Positions 38,901-51,191 of a stretch of DNA of 64,000 nucleotides are shown in pieces. Source of the DNA: Tetrahymena elliotti 4EA (taxonomy: Eukaryota; Ciliophora; Oligohymenophorea; Hymenostomatida; Tetrahymenidae); contig JH720305.1 of assembly GCA_000231825.2 (NCBI GenBank), positions 570,748 to 634,747 of the forward strand. Reading direction: 5' to 3'. The position numbers and the translations under genes were made by a program. The notes below the pieces were generated by a model. That model did not search any database. It worked only from the letters and a program-made list of their open reading frames with translations, and was not told the DNA's origin. Each line of letters starts with the position of its first letter. Position 1 is the first letter of the stretch.

Positions 38901-39134
38901 TTATTGGCAGTCAGGATCTGCTGGGTTTAAACATATAGGCTATAGGTTTGAAGGAACAGTGCCTAAAAAAGTTGAGTTCTGAATAAACGTTTCTGCTTGT
39001 ATAGTTGCATAAAATTGCTAGAAGTCAATATCTACAGAAACTAAACCCACTGTTAATATTAACTAAAAATGAGGAGGGATTTAATTGATGATTTTTTTTA
39101 AAAAATGATTTGGTTTTAACTCTAAGACATTCAT
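32972..39134 (-). CDS. Cysteine-rich multi-pass membrane protein (paralogue A)
   Basis: Giant surface protein of the family shared with the genes at 40342 and 51192. A hydrophobic N-terminus (start MNVLELKPNHFLKK, then LILTVGLVSVDI) suits secretion. An approx. 790-base intron then joins, in frame, to a long Cys-rich region (about 38000-36000) of CxxC...C furin/EGF-like repeats such as CQRCVDSSLNCTQCLDG. Next is a DUF4215-like motif (CGDGLIFDLPCDDGN...GDGC, near 35976-36075). A membrane domain follows (SKSIVITLIPM; RYPYQTQLFLETFKEFEF; FLQFTNMEIRTAPYIF; LLFRKLLFALLIVCF; ILTFFLLIFFVNFL). The acidic, Ser-rich cytoplasmic tail contains a polySer stretch near 33400. Many short introns. Architecture suggests a ciliate surface receptor or channel-like protein; ligand and activity are unknown. 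Its N-terminal domain differs from that of the other two paralogues. Confidence 0.82.
38162..38325. repeat. Degenerate direct repeat inside the large intron of paralogue A
   Basis: A block of about 43 bases beginning TTTTCTCATTTTCATTAATA at 38162 recurs at about 38277 with a single difference (ACCATTT versus ACCCTTT), followed by more diverged shared sequence. A weaker third copy of the following part appears near 38470-38525. The spacing is about 115 bases. Expansion by slippage or unequal crossing over is likely. It lies in sequence that the paralogue A model treats as intron. Confidence 0.7.
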
Positions 39135-40341
39135 GTTGAGTTAATTTAGATTTATGCAAGCTTATGTTTATACAACATCATCAATCTATTAGCCTTAGCC
39201 ATCAATCGTTTAATCTAACCAATAAGATTATTAGGTTTAATCTGAGTAATAGCTTCCAGTTTATATATAATCCGTTTCAAATAAGAACTATAATTCTATT
39301 AATAAGATTTTTAATAAATGAGTTGAGAACAAAAATTATTTTACCTTAACAAAGAATGCGGGTATAAGTTAAAAAAACTAATATATAAGCTATACTTACA
39401 AAATTCATTTACTTTTAATTAAGAATTTATCTTTTAATTTACTTTATTTTCAGTAAAATTAATTACTTGTTATTATTAAATATGTTGATATTAATCAATT
39501 TTAAAAAAGTAAATTAACTTATTTTTCAAGATATTATTTCATTTATCAAAAATTTATTACTCATCAATTTAAAATCTTCAAAAGATTTTTGCGAGAAGAA
39601 AGGATTTTGTTCTTTTATTTTCAAAACATATTTTTAAATAGGATTATTCTTAAATTGTGTAACAAAAAAATATACATTAAACAGTTATCTTATGATTTTC
39701 TAAAGATATTTTATATCTGTTAATTCAGTATAATTCCTATTATGTGGGTTATTCTTTTTAAATTTTAATTAAATCAAAAATTTATTTATTAAAATATTAT
39801 AAAGGTTTAAGAGTAGATAGAATTTTTCTAAACTAAATAAACTAAATAGAGATGAATTAAAAAAGCTAATAATGGGAACAAATATTTTATTTTTTAAAAA
39901 TTTACCTGAAACATTAAACAATAAAATTGCTATATTTTTATTATCCAAATTTTTTCTTACTAAATGGCTTTTTTTTTTTATAAAATAATATCCACATAAA
40001 GTAAGCTAAAAAAAATAAATATTGATAATATATTATTCTTTTTAAGTTGAAATATTGATAAATTTCTTTGATACCTTAAATAGATTAAATTAAAATCTAA
40101 TAATAAATAGATCATATTTATCAAATTTGATGAATTAATTTGAATTATATTAAATAGTTTAAAGATTTTTAATTAAAAAATAGAAAATATATTTGGAGAA
40201 GATTGAAATCATAAAAAATATTTGATAATATTTTATTTATGACTCTTTGTTAAATTTAGATCAAATAATTTTTACAATTTTTTTAATCAATAAAATAAAT
40301 AAACAAAATAAAATGATTGTTTTTAATAGCGGATATCAAAG
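39135..40341. other. A+T-rich spacer between paralogues A and B
   Basis: About 1.2 kb between the start of paralogue A and the stop of paralogue B, both on the minus strand. It contains the presumed promoter of A. No coding frame, RNA gene or notable repeat was seen. Confidence 0.55.
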
Positions 40342-43300
40342 TCATTCATATGAACTTTATTCCAAATTATTAGAGCTGATGAACTATGCTTCACTTTTTT
40401 CTAAATTTGCTGTTGAATTCGACTTTATGTTACTTGATTCATAAGATGGCCTTAATGATCTTCTTATGAGTGAATTGTGCTTTCTTTTATTTCTAAATTT
40501 GTTTAAACTGTTCATAAAGTTTTATTCAGCTTAGCTTTAATCTAAATTATCATAGTGAGAATAATTTTCAAAATGACTTTAATTGATTGACTCTTAATTT
40601 AACAATATTTAGGAACTACTTTATCTAATTAATTTATCTGGAGAACCAATAGAAGTTGAAGTATAAGATCCTAATTCAAGTTATGATTATGATTATGATT
40701 CTATTTTATATTAATTAACAATAGGAGACTCTATTTCTAAATTTTTTTAATTTAATTCTTAAAAGGTTGATTGTTAATTAAATAAAAACAATTTTGGAAT
40801 TTTTAATATTTATCTTTTAACATTCAACTAATTATATTATTGATTATGTTCAAGAGCCATTTCAATAGTTTCATCAATTATTTATTATTTGGGAATACTT
40901 TTTTACTTTAACATTTTAGGATCTTTTTAATCAGCACCTTAAAATGTAAATAATTCAGGAGATTCTTACATTGGCGAGTGTTGATTTTTATTGTAATTAT
41001 AAACTTTACTTTCATTTTGTAACATTAAATTGAAAGAATTTTATTCACTCTGAATATCTTTATGAAAAATCGAAAGGTTCTTCTCATTTAACACATTTTA
41101 ATCCTTTATTTATTAAACATCACTATTTTCTTCAAAATTATAAGATTTTGGCATATTTTTCAAACTATTATCTTCAATAGTAAGCTGTTCAGTAACTTCA
41201 TCAGTTCTACAGGTCAAAAATTGTTTAGCTGAGATTTTTTTATTTGATTTTTTTCTTTTTATACTCTTTTTCTGAGTCAATTATGTTAATTAGGAACTCT
41301 ATTCTTTCTGTTAGTATTTATCACTAAATCTCTTAAAAGTCTCTTTTATTTTTTGAATTCTATTTTTATTAAATAATTAATTTTAAAAATTTGTTTAAGT
41401 AATTTTAATTATTTCTTACAAAAACTTGATAGCCTTTTTGATCAATTGATTGTGAATTTCATTTATCACAAATATTGAATTAGAAATAAGAATAATAAAA
41501 AATGAAAGTATAACTATAGAAGAATATATAATTTTAACAGACTCTTTAGAACTATTATTAAACTTCAGTACTATTAAAAATATTGCAGCAAGAACTAACA
41601 AGATCTCTTAAAAAATTTGTTTCTCATTATCTAATTTTTTTGCAAAAGGCTTTTTCCAAATAAGATAAACAATCAAACACAAGGGAAGAAGAATCAAGAA
41701 AGCACATTATGCAATTGTTATTGAGTTCATGAAGATAAATATTATTGAATACAATAATTTCTTAAAACCAATTAAAATAAAATAAATTTAGCTAGAAAAT
41801 TCTTCTTTGAAACCATACCAAACACATCCGTAATTTTTTTGTATGTTTTCTTCTTTAAGCATAGATCTATGTTTTCTCATATAAAATAATCCTAAAAATG
41901 GTGCTGGAAAAACGATAATAAATGCCAAGAACATAAAAACCTAGTTAAGATATTCAATCTAATGCTCTGTTTGCATATTAGTCATTTAATAAAATGCATA
42001 AAATAATATATGAGAGTATGCTATAGCAATAAGCTGATAATAGATTTAATACTTAAATATTTTATTGCTATATTCCTTTACACTTGAAAACTAAATTGCT
42101 GCGAATTTGAAAATTCCATTCAAAAAAATTATTGAAAGCCAAAGTGTGAAGTACTGACCTATTTCATATTTAAATAAATATGATTAAACAGTCTTTAAAA
42201 ATAAATATCAATACCTGTATTTTCAATAAATGTAGTTTATTTATTATTTCTTTCAAATGACTCAAAAGAGTATCTTTCCAAATCATTAGGGATCTATCCA
42301 GTGAAAATATTTTTAAATATTGTAAAATCAAAGATAGCAAATACTTTGAAAAACTCTGACAAAAGTAGAGGATACCTAACAAATATTCAAAAAAGCTTAA
42401 AATAAAGTTAAAATAAATTAATGAATTACTTAATATCAATAAAGTAGTGAAAATAGATAATTTAAAGAATGTCAACTAAATTAACAACAAGATTAGCTTA
42501 GCCTAAAAAGGTCTATTTTAAAAAACAATTAAATTAAAAATAATTCAATAAAATAAATAAATAATTTATTTTTACCAAAGGTATGAAGGACAACATAATT
42601 AGGCAACAAAATACTCTTGCCAAATTTTTAATAAATTTTGATACTTAAATTTCATCTTTGCTATAGATATATTAGCTCTGAATGACAATCATTTTTTGTT
42701 AATTTTTTAAGGAAAACTCAACATATTCACTATATTCTGTCAATTTAATATAGCTATCAGAAAGCTATTAATTTGTTACAATAACATTAACTTATTTTGG
42801 TACTTATACTTTGAAGTCTATATGCACAACTTTTTAATCTGGCTAAGCTAACTATCCATCAATTTTATAACTAAAATCACCTTTTTTTAGAGATTCAATA
42901 GAAAGTTCAAAAACATTTTCATTTAAAATTTCAACACTTGTATTAAATTACAGAACAAAAGCATTTTCTATTCCTATATCCAATATATCATATTTTAAAA
43001 TGAATTTGCAGACAGATGGAAAGTTATTTTGTGGTGAAGAACATACAAAATGAGGTTCAATTTAGCATTTTTCATTACAACCATCACCTCTTTACAAGTT
43101 ACCATCATCACATTCCTAATTTTAGACTATTCCATCTCCACAAATCTCTTCACATACTTTTTAGTTTTAATGCATACCATATCCACAATCTATTTTAAAG
43201 CAATTTAAAATATTCTTCTCATCAGTGAAGATTTAATGATCAGTGGGACATAATTATGTGCATTCTTATTCGTTCTTCAAAAAATCAGAACTTGATTTGC

Positions 43301-46095
43301 AAAGAGAACATTAGTTAGCTTTAAAACATTTGGAACAGCCTTTACTAGAACAAGGCAAGCATTATTTATTACCTGATTGATAAAAACCTTCAGGACATTC
43401 TGAAATACAGCTACCTTAAAATAAAAATAAATTTTTTGACTCATCACAATATTCGCATTAGTTATCTAAAGGCCCTAAACACGACTAGCATGACTTATCA
43501 CAGTTTTTACAAATATTGTTAGCTAAATAAAATCCTCTTTTACAGCTATTACACTTACTACCACTGGTGCAATCTTCACAATTTTCTGAACACTTAGAGC
43601 AATAAGTATTATTTCCTTCTCTGTACTCTCCATTAAGACATTTTTTCAAGCATTGACCCTCTATTTCCACATATCCAGTTTGACAAATTTCACAATCGCT
43701 CTGGTTAAAACATTTGGAACAGTTAAGTAAATTACAATCAAAACACTTTTTATCCTTTCCATATTTGGACCCACTACAAGTTTTCACACAATTATCACCA
43801 TCTAAAAAATAACCATCTTTGCAACTTGAACATTAGTTTTCTCCAGTACAACTTTCACATTCTAAATTAAATATTCAAAATAAATAAATTATTTTCATTC
43901 TTTAAAAGTAAGTTAATAATTACAATCAGAACATTTTTGACAGATTTTATTAGAAAGATTTTCTTATTTTAAATAATGCTAGTAAGCACATTCTGTGCAT
44001 TCATTTTGTGAAATACAGTCCAAACAATAGAGAGGACACTAAACACAAGAATATTAATCATCACTTATTTTACTTTTAAAATATCCCTTTGGACAATCCA
44101 AAATGCATTCTTTGTTATTATTTGCATAAATAATAGATCCATCTCTCTTACATTTCTTACCCTAGCACCCATTAACTTCATCGATAGTATCAAGACACAT
44201 AGAGTCATTTTAATGAATACAACTTGTATTATCATTAGATGGAAAGAAAAATTAACCACATACTTGAACACATTCATCTTTCTCTATTGACAATACTCTT
44301 TTCTTAACTATAATTAATAGAATTTCATTAATATTTTATTAAATTAATTCATTTTCAAATTAAAATTATTCATAGTTCTTTTTTTAATTCTGAGTAATTC
44401 AGTCTTTTATTTCTTATTTTAGTTTTAATTCAGTAACAAATTTTTTATTTCTATTCTTGATTATTTGGTAATATAAATTAAAGCAAAGAGAAGTATAAAT
44501 GGAATAATAAGATTTACTTAAATAGTTAGGTTAGCATTATTTACAGACTGAGTCTTGGTCACAATCTTAACAAAAAGGTGAGCATTGTTAGCAAGAACCA
44601 TTAATAAGATAGTAACCTTAAGAGCAAAGATTGCAAACGTTTTCAGATTTACAATCTAGACAATTTTGCTTGCAATTTTAACAAATGCCTTGAGAATTTA
44701 AGTGGTATCCTTAAACACATTAAGAACAAGTTGAAATATCTTAGCAGACAGAGCAAAACTATTGACACAGAACACATTGTTTTTGTTATTAATTGAAATG
44801 ATATCCCTATTTGCATTTTTTACATTATGAGTTATCACATTCTTCACAGTTATCATAAGCACAAGGCTTGCAAATTTTCTATAATGAATTAAATTATCCA
44901 ATATCTTCAAATTATCCAATACCACAATTTTGAACACATTTATTTGTTTATATATCTAAATATGGTTAACTTTCTTTACATGATAAACAATTATCTGAAG
45001 CCCCACTACATGTTAAGCAATTATCATCACATAGATCAACTTATATACTTAAAGAATGTATTCCAATAAATTAATTATCTTTTAAATTTTTAGAAGAGAA
45101 TTCTAACTACTGTTTTATAAAGAGAATTGAGTAAATTATATTCAAATAAATTTAATACTTATTAAAAATTTTTAAAAGTTTGAAATTTTGATTAAATTAA
45201 GCTACAATTTTTTCAAAGAATTTCTGATAGAAAATCAAAAAGATGAATTAATCAAAGTAAACCAAATAATTTCTAATAAATTTCTGGTATTAGAAAATTG
45301 ATAATAATATGAATATTACTATTAATTGTTCAGTGTGTTCATTTAAATCCAGAGCCAAACTTACATAAGAATCAAATGCAGAACTAGCACAATAATCACT
45401 ATTTGAATTTAAAAAAATTATTTTAATCAAAACATTGAAGAATATTTAGAAAGTTTTTTTTTGTAAGTAAAAAAATATATAAATAATATTTTCAGATTTA
45501 ATAAGAAAGGCTATATATAATCTAAAATATTAATGAATCAATAAATAAATAGATAGTCATCATTTGGTATTTACTTGCATTCAGTTTGAGATGAAAGATA
45601 TTCATTACAATATTAGGTTCCAGTACCTATTAAATTTGAAATGTTTGTGATATAATCACCACTTTTAACTTGTAGGGTAAATTCTTGCTAAAATATATCT
45701 ATAAGTAGAATTTTTGCATTTAGAATCATCTTAAAGTGGTTAATTTTATTTGTATAGGAGTGAGTATTAATAAGCTTTATCAAAGTCTCATCCTTCTGAA
45801 ACATCAAAAATTCAGGGTTCCAATCTCTATTTTTAATGCATTAAACACTAATTTATCCTGAATCGCTGAAGGGTAACGGTTGCTTTACCCATTTGTTAGA
45901 TGGATTAGATACATTAATTTATTAAGTGAACTTTTTGTATTATTCATTGAGCAAAATGTCTATTAGCTTTCCTTTTTAGTAAATATTAGCAAAGGTAAAA
46001 TTAGCTCAAATTAAATAAAGTCTAATTAGAATACCTTAAGCTTAATAGATAAAAATGAGTAAAAAAACAAAGGTTATTTTATATTGATAATTCAT
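40342..46095 (-). CDS. Cysteine-rich multi-pass membrane protein (paralogue B)
   Basis: Same family as the genes at 32972 and 51192. The signal peptide MNYQYKITFVFLLIFIYQAQ is followed by a short intron and an N-terminal domain (NKWVKQPLPFSDSGQISVQC, then NRDWNPEFLMFQ) clearly related to that of paralogue C. Cys-rich furin/EGF-like repeats (about 45060-43200) include CSKCSENCEDCTSGSKCNSC and CFDCNLLNCSKCFNQSDCEI. A DUF4215-like CGDGIVQNQECDDGN...GDGC sits near 43065-43165. A beta-rich stretch (42950-42620) leads to the membrane domain, with the family block RYPLLLSEFFKVFAIFDFTI near 42400 and further hydrophobic helices down to about 41400 (ending SFFIILISNSIFVI). The cytoplasmic tail is Gln/Asn/Ser-rich and ends EQSSYE*. 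Many short introns. Role inferred as a surface receptor-like protein; biochemical activity unknown. Confidence 0.83.
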
Positions 46096-47539
46096 TTGAT
46101 AATGGTAGTAAAGATCTAAATCTATAATTATAGTTTTTCTTTCTTTTTTTAATTTATTTTTTCAGAGTTTTGATATTATCTATTGATAAGAACTCAAGCA
46201 GTCAATCTAAATTTTTTAAGGCAAAACCAAATCAAATATTTCTTATTAGTATAATATGTAATCTAATAAATTAGATAATCTCAAAATTCAAGGAATAAAA
46301 AAATTTTCAGCCACTAATCGATAGAACCTTTGAGGAAAGATATCAAATAAAAAAAACATAATTAAATTTATAAGATACCAATTGATGGATATTATTAGAA
46401 ACTTAAATTAAGCCATTGTAATCAAAAAGGATTAACTTAAGAATATCTCTTATGATAACAATATTTTTTAATCAAGGAATCTATAATCTATTTTCAAATA
46501 GTGGTTAAAAACTTCTTTTCAAATTTCAAATGTAATAACTGTATTTATCCTCATTAAAACATATTTTTTTTTATTTGTTTTGAATAATAATTACATATTA
46601 ATATCTAATAATGAATCCTAACCCATCTTAAATATTAATATGATTGGCATATTTCAAAAACTCATTTTTTTATTATATGAATTAATAACGTAAAAAATTA
46701 CTCATTTTCTAATTATAGAAATCTGAAATATTTCAAAAATGAATTTTATTATAATTTAAAATAAAAGTGATTTAACAAAGATAAATGAAAACTTAATTAA
46801 ATTATTAAACCAAGAAAATATTTTATTTTCTAATAAAACAATTAATTATTTTATTTTCATTATGAGATTCTACTTTTTTTAAATATTTGTTTAAATTTAA
46901 TAATTAAATTATTTAGTTCCAAATAATTTTTAATCTATTTATTTTAATATTTTAACTTTTTTTGTTTTAAAAAATTAATAGTATATCAATTAAAATTATT
47001 TTACTCAGATTGTTCTTTTTGATCAGAGTATCTCTAAGCTTTTAATTATTTTGCTAATTTTATATTTTTTAAGATTTGTTTTTGTAAACTAGATTTAACA
47101 AATAAAAAAATAAAATATTAAAAAAATGTTGAAAATTGCAAAATATTTTATTTTTTTTTATAAATTTGAATGATATACAATACCAATAAAGTAACTATTC
47201 AGCAAGATTTTTTGATAAAAATTCTAAGTTAATTTTATAAATAATTGACAAAATTAAAAAGTGATTAAAGGTAAAGGTCTTAAATTTCCTAAATACTTAT
47301 TATAATTTAAATAAATCATTTTAGAATGTAGGTCATTTTTTAATCAATAAGATATATTAAAAACTTTTTACTAACAATTCAAAAATAAAGAAAATAAGAG
47401 ATATTTTATATTTACAATATCTATATAAATAGCAAATCTAAATTTATTCAGATTGTCTATTTTTTTTTGCAAAAATTATCTAAAAAAGCACTTATATATA
47501 TATATATATAGTACCCTAGGGTACTGCCTTATCGGCTCC
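46096..47539. other. A+T-rich spacer up to the assembly gap
   Basis: About 1.45 kb upstream of paralogue B. No coding frame of note. It ends in a TA dinucleotide run (about 47493-47510) and a short G+C-rich piece that abuts the N run. Confidence 0.55.
47511..47524. repeat. Perfect 14-base palindrome at the contig edge
   Basis: GTACCCTAGGGTAC lies between a TA repeat and the unknown bases, followed by TGCCTTATCGGCTCC. It is strikingly G+C-rich for this DNA. A contig-end artefact or adapter trace is as likely as a biological signal. Confidence 0.7.
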
Positions 47540-47639
47540 NNNNNNNNNNNNNNNNNNNNNNNNNNNNNNNNNNNNNNNNNNNNNNNNNNNNNNNNNNNNN
47601 NNNNNNNNNNNNNNNNNNNNNNNNNNNNNNNNNNNNNNN
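47540..47639. other. Assembly gap, 100 N
   Basis: Exactly 100 unknown bases, the usual placeholder for a join of unknown true length. Genes or exons may be missing here, within the interval between paralogues B and C. Confidence 0.98.
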
Positions 47640-47789
47640 TTAAATTAAATAAAATTTTTATTTATAATTTTATTTGTATTTAAATAATTATATTTTATAT
47701 TCTTTCTTTGTTTTAATAAAATATTTTTAGTTATATTTTCTATGTTCTTATAACTTAAGAACTGAATACAAGCATAAATTTAAACAGAC

Positions 47790-48062
47790 TCAAGAAATTT
47801 AACATTTATTTTAAAATTTATCAATGAAATAGTTATTAGGAATTAATAATTTTTGATCTACTATTGACTTAATAATTTTCTGTTATTTCTCAATAATTTA
47901 TATGTCTTCAAAGTCTTGTATTTTTATTTCTAGTTTTTCTGAAGTCTCTATATCTTTCTAAGATCTCCTAAATTAATAAGATAAGGTCATCTAATGATTT
48001 CCAATTATGTTGACTTTTTATTTTTCTTCATTTCATTTTTCATTATTTTCAACTCTTTATAT
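47790..48062 (-). CDS. Possible C-terminal exon of an unidentified gene
   Basis: In ciliate code the minus strand reads NEEKQKVNIIGNHQMTLSYQ through a hydrophilic, Glu/Ile/Lys-rich stretch (TSEKLEIKIQDFEDIQ) to a TGA at 47790. The composition resembles the cytoplasmic tails of the neighbouring membrane proteins, and the position next to the gap would fit the remnant of another copy. A further minus-strand frame starts at ATG 48380 (MNQFIKQYTQIVQ) and could be spliced to it. No family match, and frames of this length can arise by chance when TGA is the only stop. Confidence 0.2.
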
Positions 48063-48621
48063 ACTTAGTTACATATTTGAAATTAAAATAAGAAATGGAA
48101 ATGATCAGATTGAGTATAGTCCAATTGTATTGAGGATGCATAAATATTATTCTCAAATTTTTTTTTGAAAATTAATTTGAATTAAATTGAAAGTAATCTG
48201 AGAAAGCTAAAATTTACTTACTATCTCCACAAAGTATCCAAATTTTTAAGTGAAAATAGATAATTTATATTAAGAATAAAATTTTAGATACAGCTTACAA
48301 TACTTGCTATTATTTTTAATAATGAAATGATTTTATTAGATTTAAACTATTTGGGTGTATTGCTTAATAAATTAGTTCATGCTTGTATAATTATTATAAT
48401 TCTATTATTTTTTCATTTTAAAAGTATTTATACTTATAATAGATTAAATAAGCACTTTTGATACTATGGAGATTATTTGGCTGAATGACGTGATTTGAGA
48501 AGAAAATGATGACAATTAATTTGTTGTAATTCATCAAAAATAAAATTGGAAAGTTGTTTAGATTTAGAAGGGAAATAGAATCTAAAAAGAATTAAAAATT
48601 TAAGTTGAGCAGTAAATAAAA

Positions 48622-49207
48622 ATGTTAAGCATAATTAAAGGGTTTGATTACTTGGAGATTAAAATTTAATATAGCTGTCTATACTTTAAGATTAAGTATT
48701 ACGAAGTGTTTGTTATAAAGGAGAAAGATGATGAATAAATAAATTACATGACGTTCTAATATGTTGTGTATAATATTACTAAATTAGAAAGAATTTAGAA
48801 TCATTTGAGAAGAAATGAAATAATGAATATTTAGTTTTATCTCGTCATTTAATTAAAATGCCATAACAAAGATAATAAAAAAGTAGATTTAGCCTAGTTT
48901 ACAAGCGATAAGGCATCATTATTTTAAAATAAAATAACATTTATTTCTAATTTAGACAAAATGAATAATTAATCTAGATTTTAGCATGGATTTTATTAAA
49001 TCTGTCAGTAGATGATACAAAAATTTAATAATAATTTATCTAATAATAAAAAGTAAAACATAAAAATAGCCAACAACAAATTTAATTATCTTTTATACCT
49101 ACCTACCTACCTATTTTTCAATGTCTAACTATACAACAAAACTACAATTATTAGGTTTAATTATAGCCAATATTCTTTTGATTGGCATTTATAAAGATGG
49201 TGATATG
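48622..49207 (+). CDS. Open frame upstream of the lipase, status uncertain
   Basis: In ciliate code a plus-strand frame is open from about 48500; the first ATG is 48622 (MLSIIKGFDYLEIKIQYSC). It runs without TGA into the first codons of the lipase gene in another frame. Its first 180 codons are Lys/Gln/Asn/Ile-rich (YEVFVIKEKDDEQINYM, DKKVDLAQFTSDKASL-like composition) and could belong to a small gene whose 3' end is spliced, or to chance. No family recognised. The overlap with a confident gene argues against the 3' part. Confidence 0.22.
49098..49112. repeat. ACCT/TACC tandem repeat before the lipase start
   Basis: Nearly four copies of ACCT directly upstream of the lipase ATG. It probably falls in the 5' untranslated region; simple sequence without known function. 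Confidence 0.7.
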
Positions 49208-50368
49208 AGCGATTTTGAAGATTTCCAAACTCGTTCTATTAAGTTAGGTTACAATTTTGAAGAGCACTTTGTAGAAACTGAAGATGGCTTCATCATTAGT
49301 ATTCATAGAGTTAGAGGGAAGAATAACTCTGCTTTAGAAACCTCTGAATTCTTTGTCAATAACGAAACAAGAATTAATAAAGAAACACTATCCCAATTAT
49401 AAAAGAAAAACCCTATTCTTATGGGCCACGGATTGGGTGGCAGCTCAGATACATTCAATAGAAATGTAGAAGATAAAAGTTTAGCTTATTTCCTTGCTAG
49501 AAGTGGATACGATGTTTTTATCATGAATTCAAGAGGTAATAAATATTCCTATCAACACAAAATTTACACCAGAGATTAAAGAGAATATTGGGACTTTAGT
49601 TTCTAAGAAATGGCTAAATACGATGTACCTGCTGTTGCCAATTATATTTTGAATATCTATGGAGAAAATTCTTAAATAGAAGAAAATGAACATATTAAAT
49701 TAAATTATATTGGACACTCCCAAGGATGCACTATCATTCTTGCAGCTTTATCTGATAAATCTATCCCTAGCTACTACTTTGAAAATATTATTTTAATGAC
49801 TCCTGCTGCCCTTATTTTACATGGTACTTCTCCTATTTCTGATTTTATCCAAAAAGTTGATGTGCTTAACTTTTTCTAAGAAGCTGGGTTACATAAATTC
49901 CTTTAGATGAACGCATTTAATTACTATTTATGCAGAGCTATACCTTACATTTGTGAATTTTCTGTAGGAATTACTACAGATAACTTTGAATCCCCCATTA
50001 ATCATGAACTATTCTACAAATTAATGTATCACTACCCAGCTGGAACAAGCACAAAAGCATATATTCACTTTAACTAGTTAATGAAATCTAAAAAATTCTA
50101 AAAATTTGACTATGGCACTGAACATAATATGCAAATCTACAATTCTACCTAAGTTCCAGAATATCATTTAGAAAATATTCACAATAAAATTCATATCCTA
50201 GCTGGAACTTAAGATATTATCACCCCACTAGAAGATATTTATTTTTTAAGAGATAAGCTAGTCAATTCATAAAATGTTACTATTACTCTTTTTAATGAAG
50301 GTCACTGCTCCTTTATCATAGGAAAAGAAAATGAATTTTTAAACTTTATTCCTTAAATATTAGCTTGA
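49121..50368 (+). CDS. Secreted acid lipase (alpha/beta hydrolase, gastric/lysosomal lipase family)
   Basis: Intronless gene, 415 residues. It hydrolyses ester bonds of triglycerides or sterol esters, probably in food vacuoles, lysosomes or outside the cell. The N-terminal hydrophobic segment LLGLIIANILLIGIY (about residues 9-24) is a signal peptide or anchor. The AB-hydrolase-lipase landmarks follow: YNFEEHFVETEDGFIISIHR, PILMGHGLGGSSDTF (oxyanion region) and YDVFIMNSRGNKYS. The nucleophile elbow is GHSQG with Ser200, and the other expected triad members are Asp365 (GTQDIITP) and His395 (GHCSF). SGYDVFIMNSRGN corresponds to the DVWLGNxRGN signature of this family. Length is normal. ATG 49121 is preceded by a TACC tandem repeat. 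The gene lies opposite in orientation to the flanking membrane-protein paralogues. Triad assignment follows the family and was not tested. Confidence 0.95.
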
Positions 50369-51191
50369 TTAATTATTCTATTATAACCTATTTTAAATTT
50401 GTAAATAATTATTTGTTAAATATCCATATTAATAACTTTTCTAATTTATTATTATTTCTAATTAGTTATTCCTACCAATTATCAGCATTCAACAAAAACA
50501 ATATTTGTCAATCCGCAAATTTTAATTAAATTTTAGGTTAAAAAATTTCTATCTATTTATTTATTTATTTAATTAAGATATTGCACCTCTTCAATTACAT
50601 CAAATTAAATTCTAGTGCTTATACAAAAAAATCAAAGATATGTAAGTACTTTTTGTCTACATATTTCAATTGAGATTTCATTAATAATACTCTTTAGAGT
50701 AAATTCAATATAATATTTTAAGAAATATATTTTTTTATTTTTGATATTCATTTAGAAATGATTAATTTATTATCCTACTTTTAAGAAATTTTTTTTTGCC
50801 AAAGATATTTTTAATTTTAAAAAATAGACATTTTTTAATATGAAATCTCACAATTTTTCGATTAGAAATAAAAAATGTTTTTAAAAAAGTTATATTGAAT
50901 CATTTTTGAAATTTTAAAATAAATAATTATCTTTCCACGATTAATCTCTATTATTAATTTTGATAAAAAAATGAATGAAATAAAAAAAAAGAAAATAGAA
51001 ATATTTCATAAGTATGGTTTTAAGAAAATTATTATAAAATACAGAGAAGATTAAAAGTAGTAAAATAAAGTAATTTAGTAACAAAGTAATTAGTAGGAGT
51101 ATTTGATGGAAAAGATTAAAAATTTTTTTAAGTTTATTTCATTTAAAATGAAATAAAGGGTAATTGATTATTCAAAATTTAATATAAATTT
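50369..51191. other. Intergenic region between convergent genes
   Basis: About 0.8 kb between the 3' ends of the lipase gene (+) and paralogue C (-). It is extremely A+T rich. Nothing recognisable. Confidence 0.6.

Noticed and set aside
42170..42475. Minus-strand hydrophobic open frame beginning MTFFKLSIFTTLL
   Set aside because: The adjacent frame gives RYPLLLSEFFKVFAIFDFTI, which aligns with the other two paralogues, so this frame is a shadow within paralogue B.
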